From an uncultured Chloroflexota bacterium (GTDB lineage: Bacteria; Chloroflexota; Anaerolineae; Anaerolineales; Villigracilaceae): a stretch of 9,262 bases of DNA. The position numbers and the translations under genes were made by a program. The DNA is taken from contig CAILWD010000647.1 of NCBI GenBank assembly GCA_903837815.1, positions 1 through 9,262 of the forward strand, given 5' to 3'. Positions 1-6,699 of this stretch are shown here, piece after piece. Each line of letters starts with the position of its first letter. Positions within the stretch are counted from its first letter, which is position 1. The notes under the pieces are model-generated. The model was not told the origin of the DNA and searched no databases. It saw nothing but the letters and a program-made list of their open reading frames with translations.

Positions 1-49
1 AGGATCTTATTTTTCACTTTTTGTCAAGCGACTTTGCTACAGCCATGAG

Positions 50-81
50 AACGCTGGAAACCCGTGGGGGCTTCCAGCGTT
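50..81 (-). terminator. Hairpin downstream of enolase, possible terminator
   Basis: A perfect 10-bp inverted repeat (50-59 AACGCTGGAA with 72-81 TTCCAGCGTT) can extend past one A/C mismatch by three C-G pairs (61-63 with 68-70) to close a 4-base loop. It begins 15 bases past the eno stop codon. The T-run expected of an intrinsic terminator is missing directly after the stem on the minus strand, so it may act as a weak terminator or as a 3' end stabiliser of the eno mRNA. Confidence 0.5.
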
Positions 82-96
82 TGCAACGTACCCGGC

Positions 97-1392
97 TTAC
101 TTTTTCAAGGCATCCCAGCCGGCGTAGTTGGCGGTGTCGCCCAATTCGGCTTCGATGCGCAGGAGTTGATTGTATTTCGCCACGCGGTCCGAGCGGGCGG
201 GAGCGCCGGTCTTGATCTGACCAGTGTTGAGCGCCACAGCCAGGTCGGCGATGGTGGAGTCTTCGGTTTCGCCGGAGCGGTGCGAGGTGACTGCACGCCA
301 GCCGGCGCGGTGGCACATTTCCACGGCTTCGATGGTTTCGGTCAGCGAGCCAATCTGGTTGAGTTTGACCAGCAGGGCGTTGGCGGCTTTGTCTGCAATG
401 CCGCGGCGGACACGCTCGGGGTTGGTCACCAGCAGGTCGTCGCCGACGATCTGGATTTTGTCGCCCAATTTCTTGACCATCAACTGCCAGGATTCCCAGT
501 CATCTTGCGCCAATCCGTCTTCGATGGAAACAATCGGGTAGTCTGTGACCCACTTCGCCCAGAGATCAACCATCTGCTCGCCTGTAAGTTCCTTGCCCTC
601 TTTGCGGAGGTTGTACTTCTTGGTCTTCTCGTCGTAGAGTTCTGAGGCGGCGGGGTCGAGGGCAATGGCGATGTCTTTGCCGCGCCCAGCCTTGAAGCCA
701 GCCTTTTCAACCGCAGCGAGGATAACCTCGATGGCTTCGTTATTCGCCTTGAGCGAGGGGGCGTAGCCGCCTTCATCGCCGACGAGGGTGACGTAGCCTT
801 TTTCCTTTAAAACAGATTTCAGGGCGTGGTAGATTTCTGCGCCCCAGCGCAAGCCTTCGGTGAAGGTCGGCGCACCGAAGGGCATGATCATGAATTCCTG
901 CATGTCGGTGGATTGCCACGCAGTGTGCGCTCCGCCGTTGAGGACGTTCATCATCGGGACGGGGAGAATGTGGGCATACACGCCGCCGATGTAGCGGTAG
1001 AGCGGCATCCCGAAGGAATTGGCTGCGGCTTTGGCTGCGGCGAGGCTGACGCCTAAAATGGCGTTTGCGCCCAGTTTGGCTTTGTTCGGGGTTCCGTCCA
1101 TCGAGAGAAGTTCGGCGTCGAGACCGCGCTGGTCGGCGGCGTCCCAGCCGAAGAGGCTGTCGGCGATTACGCCGTTGACATTTGCCACTGCCTGCGAAAC
1201 GCCCTTGCCAAGATAGCGTTTCTTGTCGCCGTCGCGCATTTCCAGCGCCTCATGGTCGCCGGTGGATGCTCCCGAAGGGACAATTGCGCGTCCAAATGCG
1301 CCGTCCATCAAAACCACTTCCACTTCCACAGTGGGGTTGCCGCGTGAATCAAGAACCTCGAGCGCGGAGATGCTTTCGATTGTTGTATCCAT
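97..1392 (-). CDS. eno: Enolase (phosphopyruvate hydratase)
   Basis: Cytosolic glycolytic enzyme that interconverts 2-phosphoglycerate and phosphoenolpyruvate, with Mg2+ bound in the active site. The product is 431 residues, the usual length. Near the N-terminus lie DSRGNPTVEVEV (15-26) and the mobile loop SGASTG (40-45). The catalytic acid/base residues are visible as E207 in GDEGG and K343 in the signature LLVKLNQIGSLTET. Metal ligands are D246 (ALDP), E291 (SIEDG) and D318 (VGDDL). The phosphate-binding SHRSGETED starts at 370. The loop after NGGAH (151-155) reads TAWQSTD where many enzymes have ADNNVD, so it is one residue longer. The ATG at 1392 is set by AGGAG (1403-1399) six bases upstream. 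The gene stands alone, divergent from the pilin gene, and ends in a hairpin. No convincing -35/-10 pair was found upstream. The identification is certain from the motifs. Confidence 0.98.
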   Translation of the reverse strand: MDTTIESISALEVLDSRGNPTVEVEVVLMDGAFGRAIVPSGASTGDHEALEMRDGDKKRYLGKGVSQAVANVNGVIADSLFGWDAADQRGLDAELLSMDGTPNKAKLGANAILGVSLAAAKAAANSFGMPLYRYIGGVYAHILPVPMMNVLNGGAHTAWQSTDMQEFMIMPFGAPTFTEGLRWGAEIYHALKSVLKEKGYVTLVGDEGGYAPSLKANNEAIEVILAAVEKAGFKAGRGKDIAIALDPAASELYDEKTKKYNLRKEGKELTGEQMVDLWAKWVTDYPIVSIEDGLAQDDWESWQLMVKKLGDKIQIVGDDLLVTNPERVRRGIADKAANALLVKLNQIGSLTETIEAVEMCHRAGWRAVTSHRSGETEDSTIADLAVALNTGQIKTGAPARSDRVAKYNQLLRIEAELGDTANYAGWDALKK

Positions 1393-1581
1393 TATTAACT
1401 CCTGGGTTTATTGTGAATATCGTATCAAGTATAATCGCATTTTAGGCGGGCGGGTAATTTTGAATTGTCTGAATAAATGTTTTGTGTGGTGGGACCCTGA
1501 ATCGGCTGAAAGTTGTGCGGGTTTGCTGGCAGGTATGCTAAGAGGCTGACATATTTGTTAGGGGCATGACCTTTGTTTCTC

Positions 1582-1609
1582 TTGCTTTATTTTTCAGTCT
1601 GTGTAAAAT
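1582..1609 (+). promoter_or_regulatory. Sigma70-type promoter of the pilin gene
   Basis: TTGCTT (1582-1587) is separated by 16 bases from TAAAAT (1604-1609). This would put the transcript start near 1616 and give a leader of about 50 bases before the pilin ATG. A second -10-like box, CATAAT, lies at 1613-1618. Assigned by pattern only. Confidence 0.5.
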
Positions 1610-1618
1610 AAGCATAAT

Positions 1619-1637
1619 CCTGAAAGACCTTTTCAGG
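1619..1637 (+). other. Leader hairpin upstream of the pilin gene
   Basis: CCTGAAA (1619-1625) and TTTCAGG (1631-1637) form a 7-bp stem around a 5-base loop. The hairpin ends 13 bases before the AAGGAG ribosome site, near the predicted 5' end of the transcript. It could stabilise the abundant short mRNA expected for a pilin. The stem is seen in the sequence; the role is inferred. Confidence 0.4.
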
Positions 1638-1665
1638 AAATTCAAGAAGAAAGGAGATTCTCGCC

Positions 1666-1821
1666 ATGTTGTTTTCACCCAAGGAAAAAGGTCAGGGTCT
1701 TGTTGAATACGCTCTAATTCTCGTTTTGGTTGCCATCGTTGTGATCGCCGCTCTCATGATCCTCGGCCCGATCATCGGCAACGTGTTCAGCAAAGTGAAC
1801 TCCAGCCTCAGCGGTGTGTAA
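1666..1821 (+). CDS. flp: Flp/Fap-type pilin, orphan
   Basis: A 51-residue prepilin of the Flp (Tad, type IVb) family. It has a short charged leader of nine residues (MLFSPKEKG), then QGLVEYALIL, then an unbroken hydrophobic segment to about residue 38, and ends in KVNSSLSGV. The prepilin peptidase site fits cleavage after G9, which puts the hallmark Glu-Tyr (E14, Y15) at +5 and +6 of a 42-residue mature pilin. AAGGAG at 1651-1656 sits nine bases before the ATG. Members of this family are exported, processed and assembled into thin adhesive filaments by the Tad machinery. No tad/cpa genes are in the window, so the assembly genes must be elsewhere if the pilin is used. The gene has its own promoter-like site, a leader hairpin and a strong terminator, so it is a stand-alone unit. 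It could instead serve as a minor pilin or pseudopilin. Confidence 0.9.
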   Translation: MLFSPKEKGQGLVEYALILVLVAIVVIAALMILGPIIGNVFSKVNSSLSGV

Positions 1822-1846
1822 TCCACGCCACTCAGAACAAAGCAAG

Positions 1847-1880
1847 AAAAAAGCCCCGTCGTGAGATGGGGCTTTTTTTT
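1847..1880. terminator. Bidirectional intrinsic terminator shared by the pilin gene and pyrG
   Basis: GCCCC (1853-1857) pairs with GGGGC (1868-1872) around a 10-base loop. The stem is flanked by A6 (1847-1852) on the left and T8 (1873-1880) on the right, so each strand reads a GC stem followed by a U-tract. It lies 25 bases past the pilin stop and only 3 bases past the pyrG stop, and so closes both converging genes. Confidence 0.9.
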
Positions 1881-1883
1881 AAC

Positions 1884-3494
1884 CTATCTTCCTGATCTTT
1901 CCTTCGCTGCCTTTAAAAGCCCTACAAATAGTGGGTGCGGATTCATCGGGCGGGATAAGAATTCGGGGTGGAATTGACAGGCGACCATGTAGGGGTGGTC
2001 GACAAGTTCGACGATTTCGACCAGCCTGTTGTCGGGGGATAATCCCGAGAAGATCATGCCTTGTTTTTGGAAACTTTCGCGGTAGGCGTTGTTGAACTCG
2101 AAGCGGTGGCGATGCCTTTCGTCCACGCGGGAGATGCCGTAGGCGGTGGCGGCTTTCGTTCCTGCTTGCAACAGGCAGGGGTAGAGACCGAGGCGCATTG
2201 TGCCGCCCATGTCGGTGATCGAGCGCTGGTCGAGCATCAGGTCGATGACGGGGTGCTTCGTGCTGCGGTCGAATTCGGATGAGTTGGCTTCTTCCAGGTT
2301 GAGGACGTGGCGGGCAAAGTCAACGCACATTACTTGCATTCCGAGGCACAAACCGAGATAGGGGATTTTGTTTTCGCGGGCGTAACGCGCCGCAAGAATT
2401 TTGCCTTCGATGCCGCGCGAGCCAAATCCGCCGGGGACAAGCACCGCATCGGCTTGTCTGACTACATCCCAGCCTTTTTCCTTTTCGAGGTCGGTGGAAT
2501 GTACCCAGCCGATTTCCACTTCCACATCGTTTGCCAGCGCGGCGTGTTTGAGCGCCTCGCGGACAGACATGTACGCATCCTGTAACTCGACGTACTTGCC
2601 GACCAGCGCCACCTTCAGTGAAGGCTTCGGCTTGCGGACATGCTCGACCAGCCGTTCCCACGGTTGCATATCCGGCTGGCGTTCTGCCTTCATACCCAGT
2701 TTGTTCAGCACCAGTTCGCCGACTCCCATCTTTTCCAAAATCAAGGGGACTTCGTAAAGCACGTCCGCTGTTTTCATGGGGATGACCGAGTCTTTGTCCA
2801 CATCGCAGAAGAGGGCGATTTTGTCACATAGCCCCCTGTCCACTTCCTGGTCGGCGCGGGCGATGATGAGGTTGGGTGAGATGCCGATGGAGCGCAGCGC
2901 GGCGACGGAATGCTGTGTGGGCTTGGTTTTGATTTCGCCCGTGGCGCCGATGGTTGGCAGCCAGGTGACGTGGACGAAGAGGCAGTTCTCGCGCCCCACT
3001 TCGTTGCGGAGTTGGCGTAACGCCTCCAAAAACGGCTGAGACTCGATGTCTCCCACTGTCCCGCCGACTTCGAGGATCACAATCTCTGCGCCCGTTTCTT
3101 TCGAGACGAGACCGATGCGGCGTTTGATTTCGTTGGTGATATGCGGGATGACCTGGATGGTTCCGCCGAGATAATCGCCGCGCCTTTCCTTGGCGATGGT
3201 TTCGGCATAGACCTGACCCGTTGTGAAATTACTGACCCGTGTCAGGCGGTTGTCGATGAACCTTTCGTAGTGACCCAAATCGAGGTCGGTCTCTGCGCCA
3301 TCGTCCAGCACATACACTTCTCCGTGCTGGTACGGCGACATCGTACCGGGGTCTACGTTGATGTACGGGTCGAGTTTTTGTACTGCCACCTTGAATCCGC
3401 GTTCCTTGAGCAGAAGCCCAAGCGCGGCGGCGGTCACGCCTTTGCCGACGGATGAGACAACACCGCCAGTGAAGAATAAATATTTTGTAGTCAT
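1884..3494 (-). CDS. pyrG: CTP synthase
   Basis: Cytosolic enzyme that makes CTP from UTP, ATP and glutamine in the last step of pyrimidine nucleotide synthesis. The 536 residues match the family length. The N-terminal amidoligase domain (about 1-267) opens with the P-loop GGVVSSVGKG (10-19), followed by KLDPYINVDPGTMSPYQHGE (40-59) and the GAETDLDLGHYERF block. The C-terminal class I glutaminase domain (about 292-536) has the oxyanion strand PGGFG (354-358), the nucleophile C383 in GLCLGMQ, and the rest of the triad, H509 and E511, in FHPE. All key residues are present, so it should be active. AGAGAGG (3508-3502) lies seven bases before the ATG. The gene is cut off from the upstream Roadblock gene by that gene's terminator and should have its own promoter in the 100-base gap, though none is obvious. 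It ends at the bidirectional terminator shared with the pilin gene. Confidence 0.98.
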   Translation of the reverse strand: MTTKYLFFTGGVVSSVGKGVTAAALGLLLKERGFKVAVQKLDPYINVDPGTMSPYQHGEVYVLDDGAETDLDLGHYERFIDNRLTRVSNFTTGQVYAETIAKERRGDYLGGTIQVIPHITNEIKRRIGLVSKETGAEIVILEVGGTVGDIESQPFLEALRQLRNEVGRENCLFVHVTWLPTIGATGEIKTKPTQHSVAALRSIGISPNLIIARADQEVDRGLCDKIALFCDVDKDSVIPMKTADVLYEVPLILEKMGVGELVLNKLGMKAERQPDMQPWERLVEHVRKPKPSLKVALVGKYVELQDAYMSVREALKHAALANDVEVEIGWVHSTDLEKEKGWDVVRQADAVLVPGGFGSRGIEGKILAARYARENKIPYLGLCLGMQVMCVDFARHVLNLEEANSSEFDRSTKHPVIDLMLDQRSITDMGGTMRLGLYPCLLQAGTKAATAYGISRVDERHRHRFEFNNAYRESFQKQGMIFSGLSPDNRLVEIVELVDHPYMVACQFHPEFLSRPMNPHPLFVGLLKAAKERSGR

Positions 3495-3517
3495 ATAAAA
3501 GCCTCTCTATGATTCGC

Positions 3518-3577
3518 CCTGAGCGCAGTTGATGGGCTGTTCTTTATGGTCGTTGTCCTTCGGCTTCGCTCAGGACA
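3518..3577. repeat. Palindromic, repeat-like intergenic sequence
   Basis: CCTGAGCG (3518-3525) and its reverse complement CGCTCAGG (3567-3574) form an inverted pair about 40 bases apart. The right arm is also part of a second palindrome, TGTCCT (3554-3559) with AGGACA (3572-3577), around TTCGGCTTCGCT. The minus-strand reading, TGTCCTGAGCGAAGCCGAAG, resembles short dispersed repeats I recall from other environmental bacterial genomes. That resemblance is from memory and was not tested. Confidence 0.4.
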
Positions 3578-3593
3578 TGGTTGATACAAAGAT

Positions 3594-3623
3594 AATGGGG
3601 AGGGCGTTTTAGCCCTCCCCATT
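3594..3623 (-). terminator. Terminator of the Roadblock gene
   Basis: AATGGGGAGGGC (3594-3605) and GCCCTCCCCATT (3612-3623) pair perfectly over 12 bp around a 6-base loop. It starts 41 bases past the stop codon of the Roadblock gene, and the minus strand continues with a T-rich stretch (ATCTTTGT). It should insulate pyrG from the upstream gene. Confidence 0.8.
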
Positions 3624-3663
3624 TGGGGTTGCGAATTCTTTTGGCGAGGAAACTTCTTTTTGC

Positions 3664-4038
3664 TCATCCAATCAACTTGGTTAAATCTTCAGCCGCGCGG
3701 CGCATCTCCAAAAAGATCATGCCGAGTTTCGCATCTGGACGGGTCATGGCGGTCAGCACGGCTTCTTCGCCGATGGCGGTCAGTACGATGGCGCCTTTGT
3801 TTCCTTTGATGAAAACCTGTTCCAAACCGCCGCGTCCCAGTTCGCCCGAAATGCGTTCGCCAAGACTAAGCATGGCAGCAGACATGGCTGAAACGCGATC
3901 TTCTTCCACGCCCTGTTGAAGGGCGGAGGCCATGATTAGGCCGTCCACAGAAACGACGGCGGAGGCTTCTATGTCAGTTGCGGCTGCCTGTAACGTGCGG
4001 AGGCGTTCCACCATCTGCTCTGAACGGGATTTTGCCAT
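3664..4038 (-). CDS. Roadblock/LC7 domain protein
   Basis: A 124-residue soluble protein that is a single Roadblock/LC7 domain. A helix (about 6-20) leads into strands carrying IEASAVVSVDGLIMAS (23-38), a long central helix (about 45-67) and the second strand set LEQVFIKGNKGAIVLTAIGE (72-91), with a C-terminal helix. Bacterial relatives such as MglB act with small Ras-like GTPases as dimeric regulators or scaffolds in polarity, motility and signalling. No GTPase gene is next to it here, so its partner is unknown. The ATG is fixed by AGGAG (4051-4047) eight bases upstream. A TTGAAA/AATATT promoter-like pair lies about 75 to 100 bases upstream, and a strong terminator follows, so the gene is probably monocistronic. 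Family assignment is confident from the overall pattern; the role is inferred. Confidence 0.88.
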   Translation of the reverse strand: MAKSRSEQMVERLRTLQAAATDIEASAVVSVDGLIMASALQQGVEEDRVSAMSAAMLSLGERISGELGRGGLEQVFIKGNKGAIVLTAIGEEAVLTAMTRPDAKLGMIFLEMRRAAEDLTKLIG

Positions 4039-4110
4039 AACTTGATCTCCTAATAAGCGGGCTGCCCCGCCGTGTGATTGTTTGGATGTTCTGAGTTTAC
4101 CAGAAAATTA

Positions 4111-4139
4111 AATATTCGAGAATTGTCGGCGCATTTCAA
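4111..4139 (-). promoter_or_regulatory. Candidate promoter of the Roadblock gene
   Basis: On the minus strand TTGAAA (4139-4134) is followed after 17 bases by AATATT (4116-4111). This is five of six and four of six matches to the sigma70 boxes at ideal spacing. It implies a leader of about 65 bases before the ATG at 4038. Confidence 0.5.
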
Positions 4140-4185
4140 TTCCGAAATTTGTATGATGTCACCTTTTTGGAAGTCTTGGAGCATA

Positions 4186-4223
4186 AAAAATGCCCCTCTC
4201 TGATACACAGGAGGAGCATTTTT
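4186..4223. terminator. Terminator downstream of the beta-helix gene
   Basis: AAAAATGC (4186-4193) pairs with GCATTTTT (4216-4223). After one mismatch the stem continues with CCTC (4195-4198) on GAGG (4211-4214), around a loop of about 12 bases. On the minus strand it gives a stem ending in a run of T residues about 60 bases past the beta-helix stop. It is also T-tailed on the plus strand, so it may work both ways. Confidence 0.75.
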
Positions 4224-4282
4224 GTATTCGGTCACAGGTTTTTCAATTTGTTGTTCTGTGATGGCTGGAGAGGAAATTCCCG

Positions 4283-6364
4283 TTACCTGACAATCACCTG
4301 GTCCAGCGAATTGTGCGTGTACCTTCTGTTGGTGGATACCAGTTTGAGGGTATGGTTGCCGTAGGTCAATTGGATCGGGCTATCCCAGCGTAGTTGATAT
4401 TTTGTTCTGGCTCTTTGTTGATTGATTGCACCAATGTAGATATCATCCACATAGACATCCATTTTTCTGTAGTTTGGGTCACCGGTGTAGATGATGCTGA
4501 ATGATTGTCCGGTGAAATTTAGCGTTATCGAAGTGCGCCTGTCGTTGGATACTTTATACGAGCCGTTATAGGCTTGTGGGCTGGTCGTGTCGCTCCATCC
4601 CGGTGAGTAGACGAGTGCGCTGTCTGTATCGTCGTAAATCACCTCTGAAATCACCTGACTGGTTGCGGTTGGCACTTCTGCGCTCGGGGTGAAAGCAGGG
4701 GATGGTGTGACAGGCATGGCAGTTGCAGTGGGCAATTCGGCAGTTAATGTGGGAGTGGGAGACGGCATGATTGGCGTTGCAGTTGGAGTCGCAGTCGGCA
4801 GTTCGGCAGTCAGGGTTGGTGTGGGAGACGGCATGATTGGCGTTGCACTTGGAGTTGCCGTTGGATTGACAATTGTCGGGGTGGTCGTAGTAGATATTAC
4901 GACAGGAGTTGGGGTTGAAACAATCGGGGGCTGGGTACTGCCGCTATACTCAATTGCTCCAATGTCGACACGGGTAACTGTTGTCACCTGCCCAGGGTTG
5001 ACGGTATCGCCGCGGTCTATTGCGGGGGAAGAAGGCAGGAGGGTGAATACTCCGCCAGGAGCGTTGGAAAATAGAGGATCGGCTTGAATGGATGCCTGAT
5101 CGCCTCCCGATGGGTTGTCAAGCCTGTTGCCAGAAGCGGAATAGAAAGCAGCCAGCGACGAGTAGGCGGCATAGTCATAAAAAACTTTGGCAGACCCGCC
5201 GTCGGAAAACCACAAATTGTTATGCGATACCGCCGAATATGCGCCAGCCGCGAAATTGCCGCGTATATTGTTGTAGCCGATGTTATTAATAAAAGTAGAT
5301 GGCGCGCATGGCGATTCTTTCCATCCATCTTCAAACCCAAAGTTGTTGTTGTTGAAGGCTACGTTGTTGTAATAGGTATTGCCGCCCGTTCCATTGGCGT
5401 CGAATCCATTGAGTTTATTCCCATAGGCAAGGTTTTGCTTCACAAAATTGTATCCCCCTGTGACGCCGCCGCCCAGCTTAAAGCCATTCCCGTCGCCGGG
5501 GCCGGTTTGTCCATAGGAAATATTTCCAATAATAATATTGTGAGAACTGTTCCATGTGTCGATTCCATCGTCAGAGTTGTTGTGGACGACATTGTTCATG
5601 ATCAGGGTGTTTTTTGTACCGGAACCTTCCAGCTTAATACCGTCTCCGTCCCCGCCTCCCAGCACATTGCCATAAGATTCATTTCCAACAACTTCATTCC
5701 CGGTAATCCCGTTGGGGCTGTTGGCGGTGTGAGAGATTACCACGATGCCGCTTAAATAATTTTTGTAGACTTTGTTGTTCAGAACCTTGTTATTGGAGCC
5801 ATTCTCAATCGTTATGCCCGTGGCGTTGACGCCAGTATTGTCATGCACCACGTTATTTTCGATGATATTGTAGGCGGGACTTGCACCAGACCCCTGGGTC
5901 ACATGAATCCCGGCGCCATAACTGCCAGTAGCGCCGGTTATTTCCAACCCATACACCCTGACATACGAAACGCCTCTAAGTTGAATGACATCGTAGCCGC
6001 CGCTGACGATTGCTTTCTCGCCGGCATACGAGGAAATTGTGATATACCCGGAATTCGTACCGGATTTCGTGACTGTGAATCCGGGATACGTGGCCGCCCT
6101 CAAAAATATCCCCTCGCCAGGTTGAGCCAGCGCGAGCCCTCGTGCTATCGTACAAAGCGGCTGCTCTAACGTTCCCGACCAGCTGTCGTTGCAACCCTTA
6201 CCGCCAACATTTCCCTTGTCCACGATGTAACTTTTAGTGACCGTCCATGACTCTCCAAAAGCAACCTGATCGCGCACAGGTGAAGCTCCTGCATTGCGGT
6301 AAGTGCCAAGCATCAATGTAAGCGCCATGATGGCATATATAAAGTGACGCATTATTTTGTTCAT
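4283..6364 (-). CDS. Secreted right-handed beta-helix protein with Pro/Thr linker and C-terminal beta-sandwich
   Basis: Predicted 693-residue exported protein. A signal peptide (1 to about 27) ends near NAGAS. Residues 45-95 hold the opening typical of pectate-lyase-like folds (YIVDKGN, QPLCTIARGL, PGEGIFLRAATY), with C58 and C71 able to form a disulfide. A right-handed parallel beta-helix follows (about 100-385), with Asn-rich coils such as NIIENNVVHDN and NKVLNNKVYKN. It ends in the cap ADPLFS, SPAIDRGD and VDIGAIEY (428-473). A Pro/Thr/Ala linker (about 478-570) joins a beta-sandwich, YDDTDSALVYS to the end (577-693), probably carbohydrate-binding or adhesive. Its function may be polysaccharide lyase or epimerase, or binding; no catalytic residues could be assigned. 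The ATG at 6364 is preferred over one 30 bases upstream because AGGAG (6374-6370) lies five bases before it and the signal peptide then starts cleanly. The gene stands alone and ends at a terminator. Confidence 0.88.
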   Translation of the reverse strand: MNKIMRHFIYAIMALTLMLGTYRNAGASPVRDQVAFGESWTVTKSYIVDKGNVGGKGCNDSWSGTLEQPLCTIARGLALAQPGEGIFLRAATYPGFTVTKSGTNSGYITISSYAGEKAIVSGGYDVIQLRGVSYVRVYGLEITGATGSYGAGIHVTQGSGASPAYNIIENNVVHDNTGVNATGITIENGSNNKVLNNKVYKNYLSGIVVISHTANSPNGITGNEVVGNESYGNVLGGGDGDGIKLEGSGTKNTLIMNNVVHNNSDDGIDTWNSSHNIIIGNISYGQTGPGDGNGFKLGGGVTGGYNFVKQNLAYGNKLNGFDANGTGGNTYYNNVAFNNNNFGFEDGWKESPCAPSTFINNIGYNNIRGNFAAGAYSAVSHNNLWFSDGGSAKVFYDYAAYSSLAAFYSASGNRLDNPSGGDQASIQADPLFSNAPGGVFTLLPSSPAIDRGDTVNPGQVTTVTRVDIGAIEYSGSTQPPIVSTPTPVVISTTTTPTIVNPTATPSATPIMPSPTPTLTAELPTATPTATPIMPSPTPTLTAELPTATAMPVTPSPAFTPSAEVPTATSQVISEVIYDDTDSALVYSPGWSDTTSPQAYNGSYKVSNDRRTSITLNFTGQSFSIIYTGDPNYRKMDVYVDDIYIGAINQQRARTKYQLRWDSPIQLTYGNHTLKLVSTNRRYTHNSLDQVIVR
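4671..4862. repeat. Tandem repeat encoding the Pro/Thr linker
   Basis: Three direct repeats lie inside the beta-helix gene. Copies start at 4671 (60 bp, diverged), 4731 (66 bp) and 4797 (66 bp). The last two share GGAGACGGCATGATTGGCG and encode the 22-residue unit whose core is PIMPSPTPTLTAELPTAT. All copies stay in frame, so copy number changes would only lengthen or shorten the linker. Confidence 0.85.
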
Positions 6365-6699
6365 AGTATCTCCTAATAAACAGCCAGCAGACAAAACATA
6401 AAATCCTCTTTCAAATTTTCGCTCCTGGCGACTGCTGGATTTTTCATTTTGATTTTGCTGTTGAAATCGATGGCAACGATATATTTGCCTGTATAAAGAT
6501 TAACACAGCGGCTTTTCTTACTGGATGCCCGGAGATAGGACTTGTGTACTAAGCCCCCCTACATTTCTGCAAGTTTGAAATTTGACTTTGCATTTACGCA
6601 AGGCAACGACAAACAATCGACCCGCCAGCGATAGATATTCTAGCCGTTTTGCTTTCGATTTGACCCGCCTCTGCCTTCATGTTAAACTTACCAATTGCC
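6365..6699. other. AT-rich divergent intergenic region
   Basis: This stretch of 335 bases separates the beta-helix gene (minus) from the membrane-protein gene (plus) and must hold promoters for both. It contains the RBS of the beta-helix gene, a 7-bp inverted repeat CCAGCAG (6384-6390) / CTGCTGG (6432-6438), and a small stem CTTTGC/GCAAGG near 6587-6603. No convincing -35/-10 pair, known riboswitch or RNA gene could be recognised. Confidence 0.5.

Noticed and set aside
64..645. A 193-codon open frame on the plus strand inside enolase
   Set aside because: It is antisense to eno, whose motifs are complete.
4050..4235. A 61-codon open frame on the minus strand between the Roadblock and beta-helix genes
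   Set aside because: It contains the terminator hairpin and the Roadblock promoter and ribosome site, has no ribosome site of its own and resembles no protein family.
4671..4862. Regularly spaced repeats that could suggest a CRISPR array
   Set aside because: The copies are head to tail without unique spacers and are in frame in a coding linker.
4689..5087. Gly/Val-rich repetitive open frame on the plus strand
   Set aside because: It is the antisense reading of the Pro/Thr linker repeat in the beta-helix gene.
6365..6699. Possible riboswitch or RNA gene in the divergent intergenic region
   Set aside because: Only short, weak stems were seen, and no known riboswitch core or tRNA pattern was found.
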